DNA of 50,983 bases from contig JABIQT010000051.1 of the NCBI GenBank assembly GCA_018667995.1, positions 1 to 50,983 on the forward strand. The letters run 5' to 3'. Origin of the DNA: Candidatus Latescibacterota bacterium (GTDB taxonomy: Bacteria > JAAXHH01 > JABIQT01). Each line of letters begins with the position of its first letter. Positions within the stretch are counted from its first letter, which is position 1. Below, piece after piece: positions 34,991 to 43,056 of this stretch. The translations under genes were made by a program, and so were the position numbers. A model generated the notes under the pieces. It did no database searches and was not told where the DNA came from. It saw nothing but the letters and a program-made list of their open reading frames with translations.

Positions 34991-35434
34991 TTACATGCCG
35001 ATTTTGCCGAGAGATGGAAACTCTGTGAATCTTGCCAGATCTTCCACTGCACCCAGTACTATCTCACCTTGGTATTCTATCCAGGCATGGGCCTCCAAAC
35101 GACCACCTTCCTCCTTCGCCACGCCTATACGTAAATCGTTGCTTACGCCGCGTCTATCCAGAAGGACTTTTGTAACCAATGCTTGGACGAGGCATGTCGC
35201 GGAAGGAATGAATCGACTGGACGTCTCTACAGACCATGCTATTGTCTCTATTATCCTACGGTTCGTCTGATAGGGAACCGCGGAAGCGTCGGACCATTCA
35301 AATATCATTGTTCTTACTACTCTAAAGGGAAGAATCCAGAGTGCGATGCGAATGGCGGCACCGAGAATGAGAGCCACCATAAGCAAGTGTTGCTCTGAAT
35401 CTGGCAGTCGGTAGAATCTAAGAATCCTATTCAT
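34991..35434 (-). CDS. Lasso-type leader peptidase B2 (transglutaminase-like, McjB C-terminal family)
   Basis: 147 residues. The N-terminus has the family pattern R...L...E..LL..A followed by a hydrophobic helix (LMVALILGAAIRIALWILPF). The catalytic Cys is in SATCLVQALVTKVLLDRRGV (C81) and the His in EAHAWIEYQGEIVLG (H116), the typical Cys/His pair of the transglutaminase-like cysteine protease that cuts lasso leaders. I did not assign the third catalytic acid with certainty. It is a split, stand-alone B2, pairing with the separate RRE B1. It follows cyclase C2 by 24 bp. As the only peptidase, it must process all three precursors. Confidence 0.88.
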   Translation of the reverse strand: MNRILRFYRLPDSEQHLLMVALILGAAIRIALWILPFRVVRTMIFEWSDASAVPYQTNRRIIETIAWSVETSSRFIPSATCLVQALVTKVLLDRRGVSNDLRIGVAKEEGGRLEAHAWIEYQGEIVLGAVEDLARFTEFPSLGKIGM

Positions 35435-35458
35435 AGTTGCGACCGTCCTCTCGATGAA

Positions 35459-37399
35459 CTACGCGGCAGTCCTGTGTACCTGTGAATAAGCAAGGCGTGC
35501 CATTTTTCCGCCAGGCTCCATTGCCCGCAGCCAGCCTTCAACAGATATCATAGATGCAAGGTATCCGCCCGGGTTGTCGCATTCCGCCACCGCATCTAAG
35601 AATGCGGCAGGTTCGGCATATCCTCTTTCGAAAATGTGCACCATCGAATGGCTCAATAGCCATTTCCGGACTAATTCGGGCGTAAAGTTGTGCTGTAGCG
35701 ACGGACTGAATTCAACTCCCACATTTCTTACACGAACCGACTCAGGGATGATGCCCTTCATTGCTAATCGATGATGATGCCGGCTGGCCAGCAGGAGATC
35801 ACTTTCTTCGTGCTCCCACTTCATGTCTTGCGGCATGGAGAGTACAAATTCTATGAGACGCCTATCCATATATGGATGAACAGTCTGGATTGGTTGCGGA
35901 TATTGGATACTTAGCGCAATGCTTGGCGGCTGTAAGTCCTCCAGGGTCTCGCGGGCCGTTGGACACTTGACCTGGGTTCGGCGGGCCCGTTCAATTCGGA
36001 GCGACTCGTCCATGGCTCTTACCTTCGCCGCCAGGGACGATGGAATGTATTCCGGTAATTCCCACCCTTCTCCGGGGCCCATTCGCCGAGTCCTTGCTTC
36101 CAGTATTCTCCTGAGAATAGGTAGGGGAGTCAACAGGGGCAGTACCCCATCTGTAATGAACATTCGCGCTGTATACCGTCGATATCGAGCCCAGTCCAAT
36201 CGCAGCCTCCGAGCAGTCTCAGCTATTCGCCTGCGGCGGATTAGATCATAGTAGACCCTGTCGTCACCGTCATTCAAGACGTCACCAGATTCACCAGTGA
36301 CGACGATCCTGCATCCTCTTTCGACTGCCATTTGATAGAGACCGAAATTGGCGGACGGCATCAGAATTTCGCACGGTCCCATGATGCTCCTGGGTTCCCA
36401 ATCATCCTTGAGACACTGTGGACCATACATTTCATCAGCAACCTGATAGGCACGGTGTAGATGGGGATACATAGCCAGAACGGCCTCGATACCGGGCCGC
36501 TCGTCTACCTCAGTGGCCACATCAAATACATCAGACAGAGTATGTATCTCGGACATTGAGTTATCCCACATCTGTGCCGAGAGACATGCAAGCGCTGAGG
36601 AGTCTAGTCCCCCACTCAACTCTATTCCGATTGCCGCTCTACTGCGGGACCTGCAGCTAATGGCCTCCTTAAGTTGGACGAGATAGCGCTCTGTGACTTC
36701 TTGCCTGTTGATCCTCTCCGGAGACTGCTCCATCCATTGCCAGTAGGACCGCACGTCGATCTTACCGTCCTTCGCCCGGAGGTAGGACCCAGCAGGAACT
36801 GAGTGGAACGCCTTGAACAGCCCTTGATCCCAGCCGGTGGACATCTGATAGGTTGGTGTCAGGTATTCAATCACCTGTTCATCATCAATCTCTACAGGTA
36901 GCGATGAATCCTGGACAATTTGAGTTCGGTCGGAGGCCAAGAATAGACGGGCGGCATCACTGTAATAGAACAAGGTGCGCACACCCGATATATCCCGGGC
37001 GGCATAAACCGATTTGTCCGTTTCGTTCCATATTATAAATGCAAAATCCCCTATCAAACGTTCTGAGCACTTATCTCCCCATGCCTGATAGGCGGATAGG
37101 ATGAAGGCCGTATCCGTACTGTTCACTGGCCTGCAGTCGACCGGCAAAGTCGCCCGCAGTTCTTCGCGATTATCAATTCGGCACGATGCCGCAATTCGCA
37201 GCGGTCCGCATTGGACCTGTACACCGGGTTCATCTTCGGGAAGCACTGCCAGATCAGCCTGGGCCATACCAACGGCACCCTCAGTCCAGACCCAGCTACC
37301 ATCGGGGCAGCGGTGTCTGACGCAGGCGTTGGCTCGATCCAATACGGTTCGATCAACGGGTCGATGATTCCAGTTTACAATAGCGGATATAGCACTCAT
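35459..37399 (-). CDS. Lasso-type macrolactam synthetase C2 (asparagine-synthetase-like)
   Basis: 646 residues, a paralog of C1. Residue 2 is again Ser instead of the catalytic Cys, so it cannot be an ordinary glutamine-dependent asparagine synthetase. SGGLDSS lies at 262-268, exactly as in C1, and HPYMDRRLIEFVL near the C-terminus matches the C1 motif. The two proteins are colinear and share long segments such as GAVGMAQADL and RLIGDFAF, but they differ more in the synthetase half, where substrate is bound, which would fit different precursor specificity. It lies 165 bp after precursor A3 and is followed at once by B2, so A3 may be its partner substrate. Confidence 0.87.
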   Translation of the reverse strand: MSAISAIVNWNHRPVDRTVLDRANACVRHRCPDGSWVWTEGAVGMAQADLAVLPEDEPGVQVQCGPLRIAASCRIDNREELRATLPVDCRPVNSTDTAFILSAYQAWGDKCSERLIGDFAFIIWNETDKSVYAARDISGVRTLFYYSDAARLFLASDRTQIVQDSSLPVEIDDEQVIEYLTPTYQMSTGWDQGLFKAFHSVPAGSYLRAKDGKIDVRSYWQWMEQSPERINRQEVTERYLVQLKEAISCRSRSRAAIGIELSGGLDSSALACLSAQMWDNSMSEIHTLSDVFDVATEVDERPGIEAVLAMYPHLHRAYQVADEMYGPQCLKDDWEPRSIMGPCEILMPSANFGLYQMAVERGCRIVVTGESGDVLNDGDDRVYYDLIRRRRIAETARRLRLDWARYRRYTARMFITDGVLPLLTPLPILRRILEARTRRMGPGEGWELPEYIPSSLAAKVRAMDESLRIERARRTQVKCPTARETLEDLQPPSIALSIQYPQPIQTVHPYMDRRLIEFVLSMPQDMKWEHEESDLLLASRHHHRLAMKGIIPESVRVRNVGVEFSPSLQHNFTPELVRKWLLSHSMVHIFERGYAEPAAFLDAVAECDNPGGYLASMISVEGWLRAMEPGGKMARLAYSQVHRTAA

Positions 37400-37564
37400 G
37401 TCAGACCTGATGCTCCTGGGACCCTAACACACGAACTGGCTAACCTATGAATGATGACATTCAGATTCTATTCATTTGACGAATGCAGGCGGAGGCATTT
37501 CGACCTCGACCCCAATAATGCGGTAGATGCATCAATGAATTCTTTGGTGCCTGAGTACAACCGG

Positions 37565-37723
37565 CTACCAGCGCCTGGCTCTTCTACGACGCTTGTCCCA
37601 CCCACGCGGATACCGCTTACGGCTTCTAATGGGCTCAGGGGTCGGACCTATCGTGCTGTACGAGGACGTGAGCGTTACGTTTGCAATGCGACCGTAACGG
37701 TATAGCCTGGGCGCTTCATACAT
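37565..37723 (-). CDS. Lasso-type RiPP precursor A3 with highly basic tail
   Basis: 52 residues, ATG at 37723 with a strong AGGAGG about 9 nt upstream. The leader begins at once: Y2, P5, L7, G11 and T17 give a perfect YxxPxLxxxGxxxxxT. Expected cleavage after L18 would leave a 34-residue follower starting TSSYSTIGPTPEP. Its acids are at positions 12 (E30) and 25 (D43), not at 7-9. The end reads RKRYPRGWDKRRRRARRW, with about eleven basic residues. Distance from leader Thr to GWD is 24 residues, identical to A2, while the spacer between them has diverged. This is the first gene of the cluster, and its promoter (37773-37814) probably drives C2 and B2 as well. Confidence 0.8.
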   Translation of the reverse strand: MYEAPRLYRYGRIANVTLTSSYSTIGPTPEPIRSRKRYPRGWDKRRRRARRW

Positions 37724-37772
37724 GGCGGTGTCCCTCCTACTGCATAACGGGGAAAGCGACTTTCTGTATCGA

Positions 37773-37814
37773 AAGATACCTGAATCAACCCCACAAACAA
37801 TAAGGGGAACCCCT
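37773..37814 (-). promoter_or_regulatory. Promoter with inverted-repeat operator candidate at the head of the RiPP cluster
   Basis: On the minus strand the inverted repeat AGGGG-TT-CCCCT (37814-37803) lies 2 nt upstream of TTGTTT (37800-37795). TATCTT follows after 16 nt (37778-37773). The leader to the A3 ATG would be about 43 nt. The 215-bp gap between the sulfatase and A3 holds no other feature I can support. Confidence 0.55.
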
Positions 37815-37938
37815 AAATGCTCAATATATTGGCTGAGTTTACCTCTGAATAGAACTCAGAGAAGACGCCTCGATTCTGCAGTCACTGTCAGGACGGTATC
37901 GTCTAGTGTTTCCCAGGACTGAATACCTCCTACCGGTG

Positions 37939-39411
37939 CTAAAAGACCGGTTTTTCTGGTGCCGGATCGGAAGGTCCCTGCAGGTTGAAGTTGCCGTTCC
38001 CGGGCCAGCGCATGGTGTAATCTTTGCTGCCATCGCGCCGATAACCGGCATTCCAGTATGTGCTCGCCGCCATCCATTCGAGGAGCGTCACTAACATTTG
38101 TGATTTGGTTTCCGAAGCGGCAGGCTCAGACCAGATATTCCAGAGTTCATCCGGATCTGTTTTCAGATCATATAACTCACCAGATTCCTGGCCGATATAG
38201 TATACGAGCTTGTGATCGGTTCCCCGCATCATGATCTGATAGTTATCCTCACAGAAAACATACTCCCGCGGAGAGGGAGCATTGGCCTGACTGGTGTCGG
38301 CGTATGACAGCAGCGACCGGCCTTCGAGGTAAGTAGGTACCGGAATTCCGACAGCTTCGAGTATCGTCGGTCCTACGTCCATAAGTGATACGAGGTCGTG
38401 TACTTGAGTCGTTCGATTACTGCAGTCAGGGTATCGGATCATCAGTGGGATGTGCGTGATCTGATCATACATGAGCCACTTATACGCCAATGAATGATCT
38501 CCCAGCATTTCACCGTGATCAGAACAGAAAATGACCATACTGTTTTCGAGATAACCTTTCTCGTCAAGTGCTGTCATGATCTCGCCTATCTTTTCGTCCA
38601 CCGTGGTGATCTTTGCGTAATAGTGCCTGCGCATACTCTCCACACGTTCATCGTTCGCGATGTACATGTCGATTCCCGACTCATGGCCGGCATCGGCGAA
38701 GACCTTCTTAAGAGCCTCGTGCTGTGGGGGTTTTTCCTTCAACTCGTTGGGACGGGTCGAAGGCATCGGTATATCTGCATCTTCATAGAGGTCAAGATGT
38801 CTGGGCAGGGGATCCCACGGTTCATGAGGCCCCGTAAAACCAATCTGAAGAAAAACGGGACGATCACCTTTGTGATTCCGAATCCAGTTGAGTGTCGAGT
38901 CACCTATGAAAACATCACTATGAAACCGCTCTTCGTGATGCCATGCGGAACCTTGTAGCTTTCCAGCCCAATCTGGATCGGTCTTGTTTCGATCGTTAGG
39001 TCGCTCGACGCCGTGGAACGACATATATCGTCCCCAGTCGTCATCAGAGCCGCCCGACGCCAGGTTCATATTCGTGGGATTCTCAACGATAATCCGCTCG
39101 TGGAATCCACCAGGTATATCGCGCGGTGTGAAGTGCATCTTACCCATATTGACGCACCAGTATCCATGGTCAGCTAGATCCTGAACCCATGTACGATGCC
39201 CATCCCAGTTATTGAAGCTGTAAACACCCGTAGTGTGCGGGTACATACCCGTGTATATTGCCGCGCGAGAGGCTACACACGTCGCCCCCGGGCAATACGC
39301 TTGACGAAAAGAAACACTTTCACCAACCAGTCTATCCAGCCCAGGGGTGACCATATGCGAATGCCCCCAGGCGCCGATGGTATCGAATCGCTGCTGATCG
39401 GTCATGATCAT
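37939..39411 (-). CDS. Sulfatase-family hydrolase
   Basis: 490 residues from the first ATG. The Cys to be converted to formylglycine is in CPGATCVASRAAIYTGMYPH (CxASR form of the sulfatase signature). Metal-binding elements MTDQQR near the N-terminus and FCSDHGEMLGDH in the second half are present. There is no signal peptide, so an anaerobic or cytoplasmic formylglycine system would be needed for activation. Sulfate esters of polysaccharides or other organic sulfates are likely substrates. The ATG at 39411 lacks a ribosome-binding site and cuts into the first beta strand: the frame stays open upstream and encodes QQPHIIMIMTDQQR, which matches usual sulfatase N-termini. The true start may be an ATT at 39438 behind GGAGG. 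It lies just upstream of the RiPP cluster on the same strand. Confidence 0.85.
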   Translation of the reverse strand: MIMTDQQRFDTIGAWGHSHMVTPGLDRLVGESVSFRQAYCPGATCVASRAAIYTGMYPHTTGVYSFNNWDGHRTWVQDLADHGYWCVNMGKMHFTPRDIPGGFHERIIVENPTNMNLASGGSDDDWGRYMSFHGVERPNDRNKTDPDWAGKLQGSAWHHEERFHSDVFIGDSTLNWIRNHKGDRPVFLQIGFTGPHEPWDPLPRHLDLYEDADIPMPSTRPNELKEKPPQHEALKKVFADAGHESGIDMYIANDERVESMRRHYYAKITTVDEKIGEIMTALDEKGYLENSMVIFCSDHGEMLGDHSLAYKWLMYDQITHIPLMIRYPDCSNRTTQVHDLVSLMDVGPTILEAVGIPVPTYLEGRSLLSYADTSQANAPSPREYVFCEDNYQIMMRGTDHKLVYYIGQESGELYDLKTDPDELWNIWSEPAASETKSQMLVTLLEWMAASTYWNAGYRRDGSKDYTMRWPGNGNFNLQGPSDPAPEKPVF

Positions 39412-39544
39412 TATAATATGAGGCTGTTGAGAGCGAATAATTTCCTCCAGGCTCGGGGTGAAATAGGCTTGATGTTCGTAGGAATTTGGTTAATATAGGG
39501 CAACTTCTCGAATCGTCAAACTGAGGAACCTATACAGGAATACC

Positions 39545-41128
39545 ATGACCAGCACGTTCGATTTACAGAAATATGAGATATCTGTGCCGCACCTGGTACG
39601 CAATGCGGCTCCGGCTCGACTATACGAAGAAGCGCTTCGCTATGAGTCCGGTTCCGCCATTTCAGATATGGGAGCGTTGGTGGTGTCCTCAGGTCCAAAG
39701 ACCGGTAGAAGTCCCGCCGACCGGCGCATAGTGGGCCATGAGGAATCAGAAGCGAATATCTGGTGGGGTGACGTAAACCTGAAACTCACAGAACGGACGT
39801 TCATGGTGAACCGTGAACGGGCCATTGATTACCTGAACACATGCGAACGGCTCTACGTGGTCGATGGATACGCAGGATGGGATCCGGCACATCGGCTGAA
39901 GGTGCGAGTGGTCTGCTCACGTGCCTACCATGCTCTCTTTATGAACAACATGTTGATCAGGCCCAGATCGGCCGAGTTGGATAGCTTCGATGATCCTGAT
40001 TATGTAATCTTCAATAGTGGCCGATTTCCTGCAAATAGATACACATCAGAAATGACATCTGCTACCAGCATAAATCTGAGCTTCGAACGTGGCGAAATTG
40101 TCATTCTTGGTACGGAATATGCCGGTGAAATGAAGAAGGGCGTTTTTTCAGTAATGAATTACCTGATGCCCCTTCGCGACGTCCTGCCCATGCACTGCTC
40201 TGCGAATCAGGGCGAGCGGAGTTCCCTCTTCTTCGGACTGTCAGGGACCGGAAAAACGACATTGTCGGCGGATCCCTCCCGACAGTTGATTGGCGATGAC
40301 GAACATTGCTGGAGTGAAGAGGGGATTTTTAACATCGAAGGTGGATGTTACGCCAAGTGTATAAACCTTTCGCCCGACAAGGAACCGGAGATTTTCAGAG
40401 CGATAGGTTTTGGCACTGTTCTGGAAAATGTAGTATACGACCACGAGACGCAGAAAGTTGACTTCGATGATAGCTCAATCACCGAAAATACAAGAGCGGC
40501 GTATTCAATAGACGGAGTGTCCAATGCTGCCGTCCCCTGTATCGGTGGGCATCCCGAGCACATCATCTTTCTTACCTGCGACGCATTCGGTGTTTTGCCC
40601 CCGGTAAGTAGACTTTCGCCAGCACAGGCCATGTATCATTTTATCAGTGGATACACAGCCAAGGTTGCCGGAACTGAAATGGGCGTCACCGAGCCGGAGG
40701 CAACGTTCTCTGCGTGCTTTGGAGGTGCCTTTATGGTATGGCATCCTGCCAAGTATGCTGAAATGCTTGCGGATAGAATCGAACGTCACGAATCTAAAGT
40801 GTGGCTTGTCAATACAGGCTGGTCGGGGGGAGGATATGGTTCGGGAGAACGGATGCCCTTGATCTACACTCGGGCCATTGTCGACGCCATTCATGACAAT
40901 CTACTTCAGGACGTGGAGTGTATCGAAGATCCGCATTTCGGCCTTAGCATCCCAACATGCTGTCCAGGCGTGCCTGAAAAGGTGATGTTTCCGCGTAATA
41001 CATGGTCTGATCCCACCGAATACGATCAAGCGGCAGCGCATCTTACCCAGTTATTCAGGGAGAACTTTCGCCAGTTTGAATCGGGTGTGGCCCCAGAAAT
41101 CATTGAAGCCGGCCCAATTGATGGATAG
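39545..41128 (+). CDS. pckA: Phosphoenolpyruvate carboxykinase (ATP)
   Basis: 527 residues, the normal length. The ATG is preceded by AGGA at 5-6 nt. Motifs are substrate site FNSGRFPANRYTSEMTS, PEPCK signature and P-loop FFGLSGTGKTTLSADP, metal site LIGDDEHCW, GIFNIEGGCYAKCI and an adenine-binding region near RMPLIYTRAIV. This is the ATP-dependent type found in most bacteria. It decarboxylates oxaloacetate to phosphoenolpyruvate as the first committed step of gluconeogenesis, in the cytoplasm. It is divergent from the sulfatase gene and followed 58 bp later by the DUF3187 gene on the same strand. Confidence 0.96.
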   Translation: MTSTFDLQKYEISVPHLVRNAAPARLYEEALRYESGSAISDMGALVVSSGPKTGRSPADRRIVGHEESEANIWWGDVNLKLTERTFMVNRERAIDYLNTCERLYVVDGYAGWDPAHRLKVRVVCSRAYHALFMNNMLIRPRSAELDSFDDPDYVIFNSGRFPANRYTSEMTSATSINLSFERGEIVILGTEYAGEMKKGVFSVMNYLMPLRDVLPMHCSANQGERSSLFFGLSGTGKTTLSADPSRQLIGDDEHCWSEEGIFNIEGGCYAKCINLSPDKEPEIFRAIGFGTVLENVVYDHETQKVDFDDSSITENTRAAYSIDGVSNAAVPCIGGHPEHIIFLTCDAFGVLPPVSRLSPAQAMYHFISGYTAKVAGTEMGVTEPEATFSACFGGAFMVWHPAKYAEMLADRIERHESKVWLVNTGWSGGGYGSGERMPLIYTRAIVDAIHDNLLQDVECIEDPHFGLSIPTCCPGVPEKVMFPRNTWSDPTEYDQAAAHLTQLFRENFRQFESGVAPEIIEAGPIDG

Positions 41129-41186
41129 GCGAAGATTGCTTTCCAAACGCGGTGACGGCGCGTTCCATGCGTGAATAGGAGCGTAA

Positions 41187-42263
41187 GTGTCTATACGCAT
41201 GCCATATCGCGTCCCCAGGAAACTGCTGTACCTTGCCATCCTGCTCCCTATTCTTGTTCCACTTTCCGTGTCAGCACAACGTGAACCCTTTGGTCCCTTC
41301 GCGGTTCGCGACCAGTTTCCTGTTAAGTTACTGTTTCTGAGCCTACGACCTGATGCAGCGCCTCTGTTGCCAGACGGAAGTCTGCGGCTCTCGACCCAAT
41401 TCGCCTACTCTAATACCTACGCCGTCACTAGTCCCGTTGGCGACCCCACGCGGGCGGCCACCTACTATCAGGCGGCACCGCTCACGGAATATCGTCTCTC
41501 TGTCGATACAGAGACTTTGCGAATAACGTTCGATCTTGGATGGCGGATTGACGATCGATGGCAAATAGGCCTAGAATTCCCACTGATGGTCCAAATGGGC
41601 GGATTCTTGGATTCCACCATAGAAGGATTCCACGGGCTTTTCAATCTCAGTAACGGAGGACGCGAAAACACTCCCCGAAACGACTACGGTGTTTATGTAG
41701 CGCGAAATGCCCGATTCTGGATCTCTGAGCAACAACCGCCACCGGTCAGAATTGGCGATACGGTGGTCAGACTTAAGAGTCCAATCGTAGAAGCCGGAGG
41801 ACGCTTCCCCTCTGTATCTGTACTAACCGCCGTGAAACTGCCAACGGGTAGCTTCGACCACCTGTCTGGCAGTGGCAGCCTGGATCTACAATTGGCCTTG
41901 TTGGTTTCGCAGCGCATCGGGGCTTCTGTTGTATTGCACTACAATCTTGCGAGAACGAAGCTCGGAACTCCAGATCAACACGTGGGTTTCCCCGTCAAAT
42001 CTGCCATTATCTCGCAAATGTTTGCATTTGAGTACATTGCCTCCGACCGACTTTCGGTAATCGGGCAAATTCTCGGCAACACGAGTCCCTTCCCCAAGGG
42101 CATGCTCGGGCCGCTCGATCGAACAGCTTACGAGATCAACGCCGGTATCAAGTACGTCATGAAGGAGGATTTACGACTGGAGGTGGGGTTGATCGAGAAT
42201 GTAAGCCAATTTCAGAATACACCCGATGTGGGAGTACATGCACGTCTCGAACTGACCCTCTAA
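41187..42263 (+). CDS. DUF3187 family outer-membrane protein
   Basis: 358 residues starting at a GTG with AGGAG 5 nt upstream. The N-terminal signal peptide is LLYLAILLPILVPLSVSAQ. FAVRDQFPVKLLFLSL just after it is the DUF3187 opening motif. The rest alternates short amphipathic strands ending mostly in aromatic or hydrophobic residues (RITFDLGWRIDDRWQIGLEF, LEVGLIENVSQF) and terminates in LELTL, as outer-membrane barrels do. Function unknown; relatives are annotated only by family. It is convergent with the LytTR regulator, 16 bp away. Confidence 0.75.
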   Translation: MSIRMPYRVPRKLLYLAILLPILVPLSVSAQREPFGPFAVRDQFPVKLLFLSLRPDAAPLLPDGSLRLSTQFAYSNTYAVTSPVGDPTRAATYYQAAPLTEYRLSVDTETLRITFDLGWRIDDRWQIGLEFPLMVQMGGFLDSTIEGFHGLFNLSNGGRENTPRNDYGVYVARNARFWISEQQPPPVRIGDTVVRLKSPIVEAGGRFPSVSVLTAVKLPTGSFDHLSGSGSLDLQLALLVSQRIGASVVLHYNLARTKLGTPDQHVGFPVKSAIISQMFAFEYIASDRLSVIGQILGNTSPFPKGMLGPLDRTAYEINAGIKYVMKEDLRLEVGLIENVSQFQNTPDVGVHARLELTL

Positions 42264-42279
42264 TAACAATACTGCACGT

Positions 42280-43056
42280 CTACCACTTGAGCACCTGTCG
42301 GAGCCTCTTTGCCTGTGCCCGACTCAAAGGTACCTCGTGTTTAGCTTCGTCATCCATCACTAGACGGTATGTTCCACTAAACCACGGTACTACCTCACTG
42401 ACGCGGTCTATATTGGCGATGTAGCCTCTGTGGACGCGCCAGAATGTCTGAGGATCCAGGTCTTTTTCAAGATCCTCAAGGGTCCGATAGCTGGTCATCC
42501 CCTCAGATGTATCGGTGACCACGGATACCACGCCTTCCTCGATATAGGCGTATACGACATCCGCCACATCTGTCAGTATAATACGCGAATCCCTCTTGAT
42601 TGATATCCGATTGGATTTCGGAGGATCACGAGAAAGATCAACCGTCCGAAGTAGCGCCTCCAGCTGATCTCGAACATCATCAACTCCGGGATGCTCATTG
42701 CGGACACGCTGCACGGCACGCTCCAACAATTGCTCATCGACGGGCTTGAGGAGGTAATCTACGGCATTCACTTCGAATGCCTTCAGTGCATATTGATCGT
42801 AGGCCGTGATGAAAACGATTTTGGGCACATCTCCGCCTGCCTCTGTAACTTTGCGGACAACCTGAAACCCATCAAGTCCTGGCATCTGAATATCGAGCAT
42901 GACGAGATCCGGCTTGAGCCGCTCTATCAGCTCCACCGCCTGCAACCCATTGCTGCCCTTTCCGATTACTGTAACATCTTCGACAGACGCGAGCTGGAAT
43001 GCCAGTTCCTCAAGCGCCAGCGGCTCATCATCAACGATCACCGTACGAATGGACAT
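42280..43056 (-). CDS. LytTR-family response regulator
   Basis: 258 residues from the ATG at 43056, which begins the receiver directly (MSIRTVIVDDEPLALEEL); the frame continues nine codons upstream. Receiver motifs are VDDEPLA, phospho-acceptor Asp in LVMLDIQMPGLDG and Lys in DYLLKPVDE. The C-terminal LytTR DNA-binding domain has RISIKRDSRIILTDVADVVY, FWRVHRGYIANID and the ending VPLSRAQAKRLRQVL. It overlaps the end of the sensor kinase gene by 26 bp, so the pair is translationally coupled. LytS/LytTR systems often respond to membrane or metabolite signals; the target genes are not evident here. Confidence 0.92.
   Translation of the reverse strand: MSIRTVIVDDEPLALEELAFQLASVEDVTVIGKGSNGLQAVELIERLKPDLVMLDIQMPGLDGFQVVRKVTEAGGDVPKIVFITAYDQYALKAFEVNAVDYLLKPVDEQLLERAVQRVRNEHPGVDDVRDQLEALLRTVDLSRDPPKSNRISIKRDSRIILTDVADVVYAYIEEGVVSVVTDTSEGMTSYRTLEDLEKDLDPQTFWRVHRGYIANIDRVSEVVPWFSGTYRLVMDDEAKHEVPLSRAQAKRLRQVLKW

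Noticed and set aside
31920-37399. Ordinary asparagine synthetases (asnB) for the two 650-residue proteins
   Set aside because: Both lack the catalytic Cys2 and are embedded with RRE, leader peptidase, exporters and precursor genes, which fits lasso cyclases.
37932-37960. ACCGGT repeat followed by a T run read as a plus-strand terminator
   Set aside because: No plus-strand gene ends there; the sequence is largely the 3' end of the minus-strand sulfatase gene, and in that direction no T run follows.
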